This document shows positions 20,442 to 31,319 of a stretch of DNA of 64,000 nucleotides, piece after piece. This stretch comes from Rana temporaria (taxonomy: Eukaryota; Chordata; Amphibia; Anura; Ranidae). The stretch's first letter is position 1; the number at the start of each line of letters is the position of its first letter. The translations under genes were made by a program, and so were the position numbers. Where the stretch lies: positions 74,643,134 to 74,707,133 of the forward strand of contig NC_053501.1 of the NCBI RefSeq assembly GCF_905171775.1, read 5' to 3'. The notes beneath the pieces are model-generated. The model saw nothing but the letters and a program-made list of their open reading frames with translations. It ran no database searches and had not been told where the DNA came from.

Positions 20442-22334
20442 ATGATTAACCCTTTGTTAAACAATAAGAAAGTAGCCTTTAAAAAATATAAAAATGAAGG
20501 AACACTAGTGTTGTTTAAATGTTACAAAGAATATAACAGGATATGTAAAAAGGAAATCAAGGATGCAAAAATTCAAAATGAACGACAGATTGCAAAAGAT
20601 AGTAGGACAAACCCCAAAAAATTCTTTAAATATATTAATAGTAAAAAGGTGAAGTCTCAGCATGTAGGCCCCTTACAAAATAATCTAGAGTGGGTGACTG
20701 GGGACAAAGAGAAGGCAAATTTATTAAATGTTTTCTTCAGCTCTGTGTATACAATGGAGCATGGGGGAGCTCATGTCCAAAATGGGGGTGGGAGTGACAC
20801 AGCCCCAAATCCACAATGGCTCAAAAGTGATATGGTCCAGAAATATTTAGACAGAATAAAGGTGGATAACGCACCTGGACCTGATGGCATCCACCCACGG
20901 ATCCTAGGTGAGTTAAGCTCTGTCATTTCAAAGCCACTGTATCTAATATTTAGGGACTCATTAATGACAGGAATAGTACCACTGGATTGGCGTAGAGCCA
21001 ATGTGGTGCCTATATTTAAAAAGGGAACAAAGTCTTTACCAAGTAACTATAGACCTGTTAGTCTAACTTCTATAGTTGGGAAGATACTGGAACGTTTAAT
21101 AAAAGACCACATGGATGAGTTCTTGCTGGAAAAAAACTATTTAAGCAGCAGACAACATGGATTCATGAAAGACAGAAGTTGTCAGACAAACCTGATTTCC
21201 TTTTATGAAGAGGTAAGTAAAACCCTGGACAGAGGCGTGGCTGTGGACGTGATATATTTGGATTTTGCAAAAGCGTTCGATACAGTTCCGCACACACGGC
21301 TCATGTGTAAGGTAAGGTCTACAGGATTGGATATATCAGTTTGTAAATGGATAGAAAACTGGCTGAAAGACAGAATTCAGAGAGTCGTGGTTAATGATTC
21401 TTACTCTGAATGGTCCAAGGTTATCAGTGGTGTACCCCAAGGTTCAGTGCTGGGACCTTTACTTTTCAATATATTTATAAATGATATTGGGTCTGAGATC
21501 AAAAGTAACATTTCTGTCTTTGCAGATGACACCAAGCTATGCAGTGGAATAACGTCCTTGCAGGATGTCGCCAATTTACAAGCCGACCTCAATGCTCTGT
21601 CTAATTGGGCGACTGAGTGGCAGATGAGGTTTAATGTTGATAAATGTAAAGTTATGCACTTAGGGACTAAGAATATGCATGCGTCATACATACTAGGGGG
21701 AGTACAACTGGGGGGATCTGTAGTGGAGAAGGATCTGGTGGTTTTAGTTGATCATAAGCTCAATAATGGCATGCAATGCCAAGCTGCGGTTTCCAAAGCG
21801 AGCAAAGTCCTTTCTTGTATTAAGAGAGGTATGGACTCCAGAGACAGAGATATCATTTTGTCCCTGTACAAATCATTAGTAAGACCTCATCTGGAATATG
21901 CAGTTCAGTTTTGGGCACCAGTTCTCAAAAAGGATATCGGAGAACTGGAGAAAGTGCAGAGAAGAGCAACCAAACTGATAAGAGGCATGGAGGAGCTCAG
22001 CTATGAGGAAAGATTAGAAGAACTAAATCTATTCACTCTTGAGAAGAGGAGAATTAGGGGGGATATGATCAACATGTACAAATATATAAGAGGTCCATAC
22101 AGTGTACTTGGTGTTGAGTTATTCACTTTACGGTCAACACTGAGGACAAGGGGGCACACTTTACGTCTAGAGGAAAAGAGATTTCACCTCCAAATACGGA
22201 AAGGTTTTTTCACAGTAAGAGCTGTGAAAATGTGGAACAGACTCCCTCCAGAGGTGGTTCTGGCCAGCTCAGTAGATTGCTTTAAGAAGGGCCTGGATTC
22301 TTTCCTAAATGTACATAAAATAACTGAGTACTAA
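20442..22334 (+). CDS. CR1-like reverse transcriptase (partial, open)
   Basis: A 630-codon open frame for the reverse transcriptase of a non-LTR retrotransposon, which copies its RNA at a nicked target. The first ~100 residues are the linker after the missing endonuclease. The RT core has APGPDGIHPRIL, NYRPVSLTSIVGKILERLI, AFDTVPH, GVPQGSVLGPLLFNIFIND and FADDTKL (the catalytic YADD/FADD box, near residue 365). The C-terminus is the CR1-type KMWNRLPPEVV segment. The frame has no internal stop, which implies a young insertion. The annotated ATG is only the first Met in a truncated copy, not a true start. Confidence 0.9.
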   Translation: MINPLLNNKKVAFKKYKNEGTLVLFKCYKEYNRICKKEIKDAKIQNERQIAKDSRTNPKKFFKYINSKKVKSQHVGPLQNNLEWVTGDKEKANLLNVFFSSVYTMEHGGAHVQNGGGSDTAPNPQWLKSDMVQKYLDRIKVDNAPGPDGIHPRILGELSSVISKPLYLIFRDSLMTGIVPLDWRRANVVPIFKKGTKSLPSNYRPVSLTSIVGKILERLIKDHMDEFLLEKNYLSSRQHGFMKDRSCQTNLISFYEEVSKTLDRGVAVDVIYLDFAKAFDTVPHTRLMCKVRSTGLDISVCKWIENWLKDRIQRVVVNDSYSEWSKVISGVPQGSVLGPLLFNIFINDIGSEIKSNISVFADDTKLCSGITSLQDVANLQADLNALSNWATEWQMRFNVDKCKVMHLGTKNMHASYILGGVQLGGSVVEKDLVVLVDHKLNNGMQCQAAVSKASKVLSCIKRGMDSRDRDIILSLYKSLVRPHLEYAVQFWAPVLKKDIGELEKVQRRATKLIRGMEELSYEERLEELNLFTLEKRRIRGDMINMYKYIRGPYSVLGVELFTLRSTLRTRGHTLRLEEKRFHLQIRKGFFTVRAVKMWNRLPPEVVLASSVDCFKKGLDSFLNVHKITEY

Positions 22335-22621
22335 GATTTGTAGGTAAAGTTGATCCACGGTAAATCCGATTGCCTCTCGGGGGATCAGGAGGGAATTTTT
22401 TCCCCTGCTGGAGCAAATTGGATCATGCTCTGCTGGGGTTTTTTGCCTTCTTCTGGATCAACTGTGGGTATGGAGTTGGGTGTATGGGATTGTATTGTGT
22501 TTTTTATTTTGTTTGTTTATCTTTTATTTTGTTTGTTTATTTTTTTGTGGTTGAACTGGATGGACTTGTGTCTTTTTTCAACCTGACTAACTATGTAACT
22601 ATGTAACTATGTAACTATGTT
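20442..22621 (+). mobile_element. CR1-like LINE, 5'-truncated, long RT ORF
   Basis: The copy runs from within ORF2 to a 3' tail of four AACTATGT units (22586-22619). It is inserted in the Penelope-like element. Its 3' UTR (22335-22585) matches those at 332-565 and 43310-43525. No clear target duplication was found. The 5' endonuclease part is missing. Confidence 0.9.
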
Positions 22622-23144
22622 AAACGGTATGTTAACCAACAGTCTGATTAAACAATGGTCATACTTTAGACATAATATTTCCATGTCTGTATGACCTCAA
22701 TTTTTGACTAAACAATTAGATTTGTCTAGATAAAACCATGAATGTCCCCCTTGTGTGAAGGAGACAATGGATTAAAATCCAGAGACATCATCAAGGTATA
22801 ACCATTTAAACACCAACCGAGGGAATAGGAAGGTGACAGGAGGCAGGTGGAGAAGTGGCATAAGGGGTGATGGTTGGAGCATCACAATAGTGTGTGATCC
22901 ATATTACATGACGAACAATGATGACTTTGATGTTTGTAACACTGTGATAAATTAATTATATATTCGCAATGTCTAAATTTTCATCTATCTATTATAGATT
23001 GTCTTATATACTTACGTGTCCCTGAGGAAGCCCCAATGGGCGAAACATGTAGGACCCACAGTATATGATACTATATAAGTCAACTAATGTTGAATTACAA
23101 TCTCTCATATGATCATGTTTTTTAGCCTTTTCTGTATGAATAAT

Positions 23145-23837
23145 GGGCCAGATTCTTAAAAGGCTTACGACTGCGCAAAAGGCATTTGCGCCGTCGTAAG
23201 TCTTAATCTGGCCCAGGGTATCTATGTGACTGATTCTTAGAATCAGTTACGCATAGATATCCATTAGATCTGACAGGCGTAAGGCTCTTACGCTGTCAGA
23301 TCTTAAATGCAATTTTTTTTCCCGCCGCTAGGTGTCGCATCGTCGTTTTCCCTGTCGTCTATGCAAATTAGCTATTTACGCGAGATTCCCGAACGTACGC
23401 GCGAACGACGCAGTGAATTTACGGCGTTTACGTAAGCGTAAACGTGCCCCTGCTATATGAGGGGCAAGTTTACGAAGGTCCGTCGTATGCCATGTTAAGT
23501 ATGGCGTCAGGTCAGCGTCGGCTTTTTCCGTCGTTTACGTCGTTTTCCTAAGTCATCCGCGAATACGGCTTTACGTCAATGACGCTCACGTCGGCGTCAT
23601 TGATGTTTTCCGTCGTGAGCTGGAGCATGCGCACTGGGCTATTTTTCCACCCGGCGCATGCACAGTTCGATCGGCGTGGGGGCCGCCCCCTTTGAATTAC
23701 GCAGCCTTATTTCCACTACGCCGCCGCAAATTACGGAGCAAGTGCTTGGAGAATACGGCACTTGCTCCAGTAATTTGCGGCGGCGTAGTGTAAATGGCTT
23801 ACGCTACGCCGCCACGGATTCTACAAGAATCTGGCCC
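23145..23837. mobile_element. Harbinger-type MITE, family A (GGGCCAGATTC ends)
   Basis: Terminal inverted repeats GGGCCAGATTC and GAATCTGGCCC are flanked by AAT on both sides (23142-23144, 23838-23840). The uninterrupted host sequence is visible in the other arm of the Penelope-like insertion, which proves the 3-bp duplication. The interior is CG-rich foldback sequence without an ORF. Confidence 0.85.
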
Positions 23838-24004
23838 AATGTGTATAATTAAAATTATATTTTTTTAAATCTTGTTTCGCTGTATGATCTCTGTGGTTCC
23901 AGAGCTATTACTTTTGATTTATTGGCTTTTTGACATACCCAATTTGCATTCGTATAGTGCCATGCCCCATCCCGTAATTGGGAACACATATTCCTTTAAA
24001 TCAG

Positions 24005-24510
24005 GTGTCCCAATCAAATTCCCCCTTTACAACAGGTGTCCTCATCAGAGTCCCTGTTTACATCAGGTTTCCCCATCAGAGTCCTCCTTTACATCAGATG
24101 TCCCCATCAGAGTCCCCCTTTACATCAGATGTACCCATCAGAGTCCCCCTTTACATCAGTTTACCCTATCAGAGTCCCTCTTTACATCAGATGTCCCCAT
24201 CAGAGTCCTCCTTTACATCAGATGTCCCCTTCAGAGTCCCCCTTTACATCTGATTCCCCATCAAAGTCCCCCTTTACCTGATGTCCCCATCAGAGTCCTC
24301 CTTTACATCAGATGTCCCCATCAGAGTCCCCCTTTACATCAGAGTCCTCCTTTACATCAGATGTCCCCATCAGAGTCCACCTTTACATCTGATGTCCCCA
24401 TCAGAGTCCCCCTTTACATCAGGTGTACCCATCAGAGTCCCACTTTACATCAGTTTACCTCATCAGAGTCCCCCTTTACATTAGATGTCCCCATCAGAGT
24501 CTTCCTGATC
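24005..24510. repeat. Minisatellite, 31-bp unit
   Basis: About 16 imperfect copies of a phrase reading CCCCATCAGAGTCC followed by CTTTACATCAGATGT. The Penelope-like insertion at 18129-23992 landed at its left edge. Three overlapping plus-strand ORFs across it are repeat artefacts. Confidence 0.95.
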
Positions 24511-24664
24511 TCTACCTGCCTACATGAGGCTTGACATCTTTGTATATTTTTGCTCAACACAGTGTAATTTTTTATATTTTACAGAAAATGGGGAGATTAT
24601 ATTGTGTTTGTGCACACTGCTCTCTATCTAAAGCCCGTCAGAAATTCAGATATAAAAAGTCCGA

Positions 24665-24750
24665 TGGGGCATACACACGGTCTGAATATCCGATGGAAAG
24701 ATCTCATCTGACGTTTTCCATCTGAAATCCAGACCGTTTGTACGCGGCAT
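24665..24750. mobile_element. Short Harbinger-type MITE, family B
   Basis: About 90 bp with ends GGGGCATACACACGGTCTG and CAGACCGTTTGTACGCGGC, a minimal foldback of the family with GGCCTCGTACACACG-like termini. Confidence 0.65.
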
Positions 24751-25987
24751 AACATGAATTTTAATGTATATTTGTTTCTGAAAATATATAATTGATAAAC
24801 CGCATCACACATATCATGCAGCACTAAAACAACATGCTCATTTTATTTCACAGGTACTCTTCTTTCAGAAAACAAATATGTAGCACTGTATTCATGGTCT
24901 AACTCAGTTTCCTATTTTATTTATGCACTCATTTCATTTGCCTTGCCTGTCTAACTGTTCAGGCAGTCACTGCAAATTTCTGATCATGCATTTGGCATTA
25001 TTGACAGAGAATTCATTTTAAATGTATGGTGGTAGCTTTGCATTTACAAATATATTATAGACCCTAAAATCTTAAATGATCATTTTCTTCTCTTGTTTGG
25101 CAGTCTGTATACACTGCAGAAAATTAGTCTTGATTGCTTGATGCCCAATGATAACTTGTAACTCTTGTCTTGGATAGCTAATTTAAAATAAATAAATAAA
25201 AGTCAGTCTACGCAAAACTAATATTTCAGGTTCAGATGGATACTGACAGGCTGAGTCACACCCTGGAATATCCCTTTGGCATACAAGTTGAACTTGTCAT
25301 ACTTACAGTGTCAGTGACAAGTATCAATAGTGCCATCTAGTGGACCATTAACATATTTAGGAAAAAAAATTCTGTTCATTGTGTATGTTGAGCTCTTCAG
25401 GGATGAGACTGACCAAGACTCAGGTTTATGTTTCGCACACATCATTTCATTCTGTTTTGAAAATGGCATTTGCCATGCACAAAAATAAAATGTAACACTT
25501 TACTGACAGGATGGGCACTATCAAAAAGACACATTCGGAGCTTGCAAAATCGCTCCAAGTAGCCAATGACTCAAATATCTTCCAACAACATAGCCTGGAA
25601 TCTACATCTTGATGACCTAGAAAACTGAATTTGAAAGGATAATATAAGGATAGGGGCATTCACTGTTACAAAAAAGATGGACAGAGGCACACTGACATAC
25701 TCCAAAAAAGCTTCTTTATTAAAGCGGTATTAAACCCAAAACCAAAAATGGAAAAAGAGGAGTGTCCTATGCCTATATACTTTTGTTAATAGGTGTCCCT
25801 CGTTCCCATATCAAAAAGTTGTGAGATATGGTAATAGTGTGCGTGAAACGAGTTAGAAGTCTTTGCTCATCTGATGTGCACTTTATTATTATGTTTTGCA
25901 GCCATCTTCATCACAGCGTGACAACTCTTATACTAAACTGCAAGGTTAGCCGGCTTGCCAGACAGACTTGTCACATGACACACTTTT
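24751..25987. other. No gene recognised
   Basis: AT-rich sequence with only short, unsupported ORFs. 25725-25760 (AAAGCGGTATTAAACCC) resembles the end of a dispersed repeat, but its limits are unclear. Confidence 0.5.
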
Positions 25988-26318
25988 GCCGCGTACACAC
26001 GATCGAACATTCCGACATCAAAAACGATAGATGTTCGCTCAAACTTGTCTTGCATACGAACGCAGTGATGTACAACACTATAATGAGCCGAGAAAAATGA
26101 AGTTCAATGATTCCGAGCATGCACACGGTTGTATACACGGTTGGAATTTCCGACAAGAACTTTTGTTGTCAGAAAAATTGAGAACCAGCTCTCAAACATT
26201 TGTTGTCGTAAATTCCGACAGCAAATGTCCGGTGGAGCCTACACACGGTCGGATTTTCCGACAACAAGCTCACCTCGAATATTTGTTGTCGGAAATTCTG
26301 ACCGTGTGTACCCGGCAT
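25988..26318. mobile_element. Harbinger-type MITE, family B
   Basis: Ends GCCGCGTACACACGATCG and CGTGTGTACCCGGC enclose foldback sequence with repeated TTCCGACA and TTTGTTGTCGG motifs. No ORF of note. Confidence 0.8.
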
Positions 26319-26593
26319 TAAACACGAACAATTACTGCTGTCTCGTCTGATTTCCAATGAAAATATAAAAGTGCAGAATTTTTTAGCAGACCGTTCGTAT
26401 TATATTTCAGCTCACCAGTCATTGGGGGTGGAGAGGAAGGGAGTATTAAACAGACAGTAAAAACTTAGTTTGAGGGCATTTTGCAAGACAAGCAACATTT
26501 TTAAATACATTTTGACTTGATATACAAGTAGTCTTTAAATACAAGTAGCGTCATGTCACAGCTGAGTATAAAACAGAACAAGGGTGCCTCTAA

Positions 26594-27158
26594 AGGCTCG
26601 TACACACGGTCGGACATCCAACAAAATTTCCCTTGGATTTTTGTCCTAATTGATTTGTCCGATCACACCCATAGCATACACACACTCTGACTTTTTCGGC
26701 AACCAACACAAACGTAGTGACGTTTCAACGTACTGCCGAGCGTTTAAAAGAGGAAGTTCAATTCACCGACTTCACCCGTTGCGTTCCTTCAGCTACTCTA
26801 TAGTTAGTTGACGTTTCGTGTGAGTGCTTTTCTAGATTTCGAAACTTGCCGCGTCACGAATGTGCTTTTTCAAATACGAACGCTAGTTTTACTAGACAGA
26901 AGGCTTCCGGCTGCTCTTTACTTCTGAGCATGCCCATTTTTACTTTGTCCAAAAGTCCGATTGTTTTCTGTACACACGGTCGGACTTTGCACCATCGGAC
27001 TTTTGTTGAAGTAAAGTTGGTCCGTTCGCAGACCCAACTTTTTGTCCGATGAAAGCCAAAAAAGTTGGTCCGATGGAACGTACACACGGTCGGACAAATG
27101 CGAAAAGTTCCGGATTTTGAAGTTGGTTGGGCAAAAGTCTGACCGTGTGTACGGGGCT
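26594..27158. mobile_element. Harbinger-type MITE, family B, TSD TAA
   Basis: Left end AGGCTCGTACACACGGTCGG and right end CCGTGTGTACGGGGCT, flanked by TAA at 26591-26593 and 27159-27161. Internal copies of ACACACGGTCGGAC (near 26971 and 27082) indicate that a related MITE lies nested within it or that the foldback has duplicated. Confidence 0.85.
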
Positions 27159-27331
27159 TAAGTGTAGCAATATTGTTACATTTAATGAAGGGACAACTCG
27201 AATGACATGAATCTGGTAGGAGAAGCTAACAAGGAGAATGTCCCAATGGACATTACATCCACTTTAGGGCAAAAGGCAGGCTACACATGGACTTTGATGC
27301 TGTACAGAACATTTTATTTCCCGTTCTCTGA

Positions 27332-27604
27332 GGCCTCGTACACACGTCCGAGGAACTCGACGTGCCAAACACGTCGAGTTCCTCGGCGAGTTCAGCCCAG
27401 AAGCCGCCGAGGAGCTCGGCGGGCCGAGTTCTCCCATAGAACAACGAGAAAATAGAGAACATGTTCTCTATTTTCTCGACGAGTTCCTCGGCGGCTCCAT
27501 CGGGCCAAAAGTGTACACGCGACAGAGTTTCTCGGCAGAATCCGACTCTGACCGAGTTTCTCGCTGAATTCTGCCGAGAAACTCTGTTGTGTGTACGAAG
27601 CCTC
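27332..27604. mobile_element. Harbinger-type MITE, family B variant
   Basis: Ends GGCCTCGTACACACGTCCGA and TGTGTGTACGAAGCC. The interior is built of CGAGTTCCTCGG and CTCGGCGG palindromic phrases. Non-coding. Confidence 0.8.
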
Positions 27605-28177
27605 ACATTGCACCAAAACCCTGCAGGATGCAGGTATAGAGTATCATTTTGGCTGCTGTTTTTATTTGTGGGCCAGACAGAACAGAAAAGCATTCTGAGA
27701 TCCAGAACAGATTTGCCCAAATTTCTGGATACACTGAATCTGCAACATGTCAAGCTAGAAGCCTGGCCTGACATGGACCTTCCTTCCATTGCACTACTCA
27801 CCACATTTAAAGAATGGCAGAGCCCCCCACATCCTCAGAATGATGGATGCTCACTCCACCTTTCTTATACTAGAGCACTGAGCAACTACTGGACTCTACT
27901 CAATGGAAATCTTCTCTTCCCCATTCTCTTAGAAGTGACATTCAGTTTACAATTTTCCTTCAGGAAGACCATACTTTTTTTAAAGTAGACATTACAATTC
28001 TGTCTCATGTTATTACATATTTCGTATTATTCGCCTATCCATTGGGATATTCTCCTTGTTAGTTTCACCTACTGGATAGAACCTATATTGCACTCCCTGT
28101 ACCTTGCTTGATATCCTTGAGGAGCTGTCCAGAATGGTGCCCATCCTACTTTGGTTTCAGTTGGCTTACACATTTTT
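27605..28177. other. No gene recognised
   Basis: ORFs up to about 175 codons overlap the preceding MITE and show no recognisable domain; I regard them as chance. No repeat boundary was identified. Confidence 0.45.
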
Positions 28178-28401
28178 AGGCTGGGTTCACACTATTGCGA
28201 ATTGAATGCACATGCAAATTTTCCCCACATCCAATTCGCATATCAGGAGATTGTGACCGGCTCACATATCTCCGAAGCATCTTCTGGTCCGTTTCAGGTC
28301 TGAATTCAGCCAAAAATTCTGAAATCAGACCTGAAACAGTGAATGGGGATGCACCGAACCCCTGCTTTGAGACGCTCTGTGCTGTGGTGTGAACCCAGCC
28401 T
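28178..28401. mobile_element. MITE with AGGCTGGGTTCACAC ends
   Basis: Terminal inverted repeats AGGCTGGGTTCACAC and GTGTGAACCCAGCCT span 224 bp. The superfamily is not determined because no clear target duplication is visible. Internal GTTTCAGGTCTGA pairs with TCAGACCTGAAAC. Confidence 0.75.
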
Positions 28402-28749
28402 TAATAATCTCCTGCTGGCAGCTAGTGGACTTACCTCAACAGCTCTTCTTGAAGTTGTACTCCACAACCCTTACAAAGACACCATGCACTGTAAAAATGA
28501 ATGCCTCATTTCACTTATAATTTTGAATTAAAATAATAATATTCAAAATATAAGTTCTTTAAGCATGGAGACAAAAATGGAATGTTACTAGCCATGTTGA
28601 CCCAGAAAGACAGACCTTATTCCTCAGACCCTGCTAAAATTACTATGCCAGAAACAATGCTTGAATTTGCCTAATAATACACAAACTATACATATACACC
28701 CTCCCACCCTAACATAATCATGCAGATATAACATCCCTATTGGACACAG

Positions 28750-29388
28750 TTACATAGTTAGCCAGGTTGAAAAAAGACAAGTTCATCCAGTTCAACCCAA
28801 AAAATTAAACATCATACAATCCCATATACACAATCCTTCACCCAAAGTTCCCCCCCTTAATCTCCTCTTCTCAAGAGGGAATAAAATAATTTCCTCTAAT
28901 CTTTCCTCGTAGCTGAGCTCCTCCATGCCTCTTATCAGTTTGGTTGCCCTCTCTGCACTTTCTCCAGTTCCCCAATATCCTGCATATTCCAGACAAGGTG
29001 TTACTAATGATTTGTACAGGTGCCAAATATCTCTCTCTCTCTCTCTCTCTCTCTCTGGAGTCCATACCTCTCTTATACAAGAAAGGACTTTGCTCGCTTT
29101 GGAAACCGCAGCTTGGCATTGCATGCTATTATTGAGCTTATGATCAACTAAAACCCCCAGTTCCTTCTCCACCATTGATTCCCCCAGTTGTACTCCCCCT
29201 AGTATGTATGATGCATGCATATTCTTAGCCCCCAAGTGCATAACTTTACAATTATCAACATTAAACCTCATCTGCCACTTAGTTGCGCAATTAGACAGAG
29301 CATTAAGGTCGGCTTGTAAAGAAGACATCCTGTAAGGACGTTATTCCACTGCATAGCTTGGTGTAATCTGCAAAGACAGAAATGTTGG
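28750..29388 (-). mobile_element. Degraded CR1-like LINE, 3' part
   Basis: Minus-strand copy of the same CR1-like family with the RT C-terminus in a frame broken by stops and a (GA)n expansion at 29031-29056. A deletion removes most of the C-terminal domain before the 3' UTR. The tail complement TTACATAGTTAG lies at 28750. A family A MITE cuts its 5' side at 29389. Confidence 0.85.
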
Positions 29389-29630
29389 GGCAGATCCACA
29401 TAGATCTGCACCCGCGCAGCGTATCAGAGATACGCTACACCGCCGTACCTTACCTGGCGTTCTTTCAAATCCTCAAAGATTGCGCGCCGTAAGTTACGGC
29501 GGCGTAGTGTATTTCTGGTGGCGGAATTCAAATCGGCGATTAGGGGGCGTGTTTCATTTAAATGAAGCGCGTCCCCGCACCAAATGAACTGCGCATGCTC
29601 CGTTTCGAAATTACGAACCAAAAGCGGTAC
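29389..29630. mobile_element. Harbinger-type MITE family A, right-truncated
   Basis: It starts GGGGCAGATCCACATAGATC inside a CR1 copy and continues with the CG-rich foldback interior typical of family A (GCATGCTCCG, TACGGCGGCGTAG). The right terminus is missing. Confidence 0.6.
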
Positions 29631-29720
29631 AATTATTTTGCATGGAAATTCTGCGTTTTATACTGTAGGCCTGCAATTCCTAGGAATAACTCACTTAAAT
29701 CTGTCCAAACAAGAGTCTAA

Positions 29721-30188
29721 GGCCCCGTACACACGACCGGATCGACCGGATCGATCCGCTGGGATTGATCCGGGGATCAGTTCCAGCAGATAGATCCGGT
29801 CGTGTGTACGGCCTAGCGGACATTTTCAGGCCGATAAAAATCCAGCCGACGGATTCCCAGCGGATAAAAATTTTGTAGCAAGCAATTCTGTCCTTTGGAC
29901 TTATCCGGTCGTCTGTACAGACTCACCGGATAAGTCCGTCCGATCCCATCCCTCGCATGCGTCGTAATGATTCAACGCATGCGTGGAAGTATTTATCTTC
30001 CAGGGTCGCGCACGTCGCCGCGTCATCGTCGCGTCGATGGCGCGGCCACGTCACCGCGGATGTATTCCGCGGGAATTTTGATCTGATGGTGTGTTCAGCC
30101 ATCAGATCAAAATCCGCCAGAGGATTTATCCGCTGGAAACAGTCGGGCGGACCGTTTCCAGCGGAAATCCTCTCGTGTGTACAAGGCC
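29721..30188. mobile_element. Harbinger-type MITE, family B, TSD TAA
   Basis: Ends GGCCCCGTACACACGACCGG and CTCGTGTGTACAAGGCC, flanked by TAA at 29718-29720 and 30189-30191. The interior shares a segment (CGCATGCGTGGAA followed by GTCGCGCACGTCGCCGCGTC) with the truncated copy at 37574. Confidence 0.9.
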
Positions 30189-31158
30189 TAATAGGCATCC
30201 CGGGTATGATAAAGTTTGAAACACAAAATCATAAAATTATAATATAATAAATAACTATAAATAATTATAACAAATGATAATGTAATTATAATAAAAATTA
30301 TTCAATAATGTAATCAAATCAAAATCACTGAAATTTGCTCAGTTGAAAGAATTGTCGCTGTCATTACTTTTATTTTTTTATGACGGATTTCCCCACAAAT
30401 CGCTATTGCTCAATTCTGCAAGTGATTATAATTTATTATCGCTGTTTTCTAGCTGCTCTAAAATCACTCATATGACGTCCTCGAATTTGTGCAGTGATAT
30501 CTGAATTGTGCCTGCAGCTACAGGCATCATTCAGATATCACCGTCTTCTGCTCGCGATTCTCTGCACGGTAAGAAAGATCATAGTGGCAGTTCTGCCGCT
30601 TGATCGTACTTATAGGCAGCGGAAGGGGACGTCCCCCCCTCCTGCCGCCATCCGGTGCTTCTCCGGGCTCTCCCGTGCCATCGGGGGCCGGAGAACGAAA
30701 CGGCCGTCGCTGGCTCGCGATGATAGAGATGACTGGTGACCAGATGGTCACCAGTCATCTCTATGACCGTCAGAGGCATGGGTGCGACGTTGTGACATCA
30801 CGCCTGGGTACCCAGAATTAAACAAAGCCGCAATCGCGGCTGTCGGCATGTGATCTGTGAATTTTTTTTCACGATCTCATGCTTTCAAGCCTGGAGGAGA
30901 GATGTGGGGTCTTATTGACCCCACATCTCTCCATAAAGAGGACCTGTCACAGTGATTCCTATTACAAGGGATGTTTACATTCCTTGTAATAGGAATAAAA
31001 GTGATCAATTTTTTTTTTTTTAAAGTGTAAAAATAGAAACAATTATCAGAATCAAAGAATGAGAGGGACCTGCTCATTAGAGTTTACAATCTAAGGGGGA
31101 GGGTCAAGAGATACAAGATGTAATAACTGTAGGGGATGTGCTGATGGAGAAAATAAAT
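30189..31158. other. Foldback-rich repeat region, no gene
   Basis: Three strong hairpins: 30724-30763 (TAGAGATGACTGGTGACCA with its complement, virtually a perfect palindrome), 30898-30931 (GAGATGTGGGGTC with GACCCCACATCTC) and 30953-30998 (ATTCCTATTACAAGG with CCTTGTAATAGGAAT). They suggest a foldback MITE whose ends I could not place. 31070-31150 contains a TTTACAATCTAAG repeat phrase. Confidence 0.55.
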
Positions 31159-31319
31159 GTACAGGGCAGGGGCGTACCTAGAACATTTGGCACCCGGGGC
31201 GGATCCAATATCTGGCACCCCCCCCCCCGGTAAAATGTAAAAACACCCCACTGTGCCCCCTGCATCCTTCAATATCTCTTTGTCACTACTGTGTACCCCC
31301 TCTCCACAACTGCACCACG

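Larger units (their letters stand above)
18129..23992. mobile_element. Penelope-like inverted pLTR insertion, 15-bp TSD
   Basis: Perfect 15-bp duplications CCTTTAAATCAGGTG lie at 18114-18128 and 23993-24007. Inverted arms run from about 18183-18569 and 22906-23992, the right arm being interrupted by a MITE at 23145-23837. The arms contain a hammerhead-like core (CTGAGGA, then GCCC-CAAT-GGGC, then GAAAC). Inverted long terminal repeats (pLTRs), target duplications of 10-20 bp and hammerheads are known for Penelope-like elements. No RT or GIY-YIG ORF was found in the ~3 kb that remains after removing the nested CR1 and MITE, so it is non-autonomous. Confidence 0.75.

Noticed and set aside
24005..24510. 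31-bp repeats resembling a CRISPR array
   Set aside because: The repeats are contiguous with no unique spacers, diverge gradually and lie in a eukaryotic TE landscape.
27461..27988. 175-codon plus-strand ORF
   Set aside because: It begins inside a foldback MITE, has no recognisable domain and no supporting promoter or splice context.
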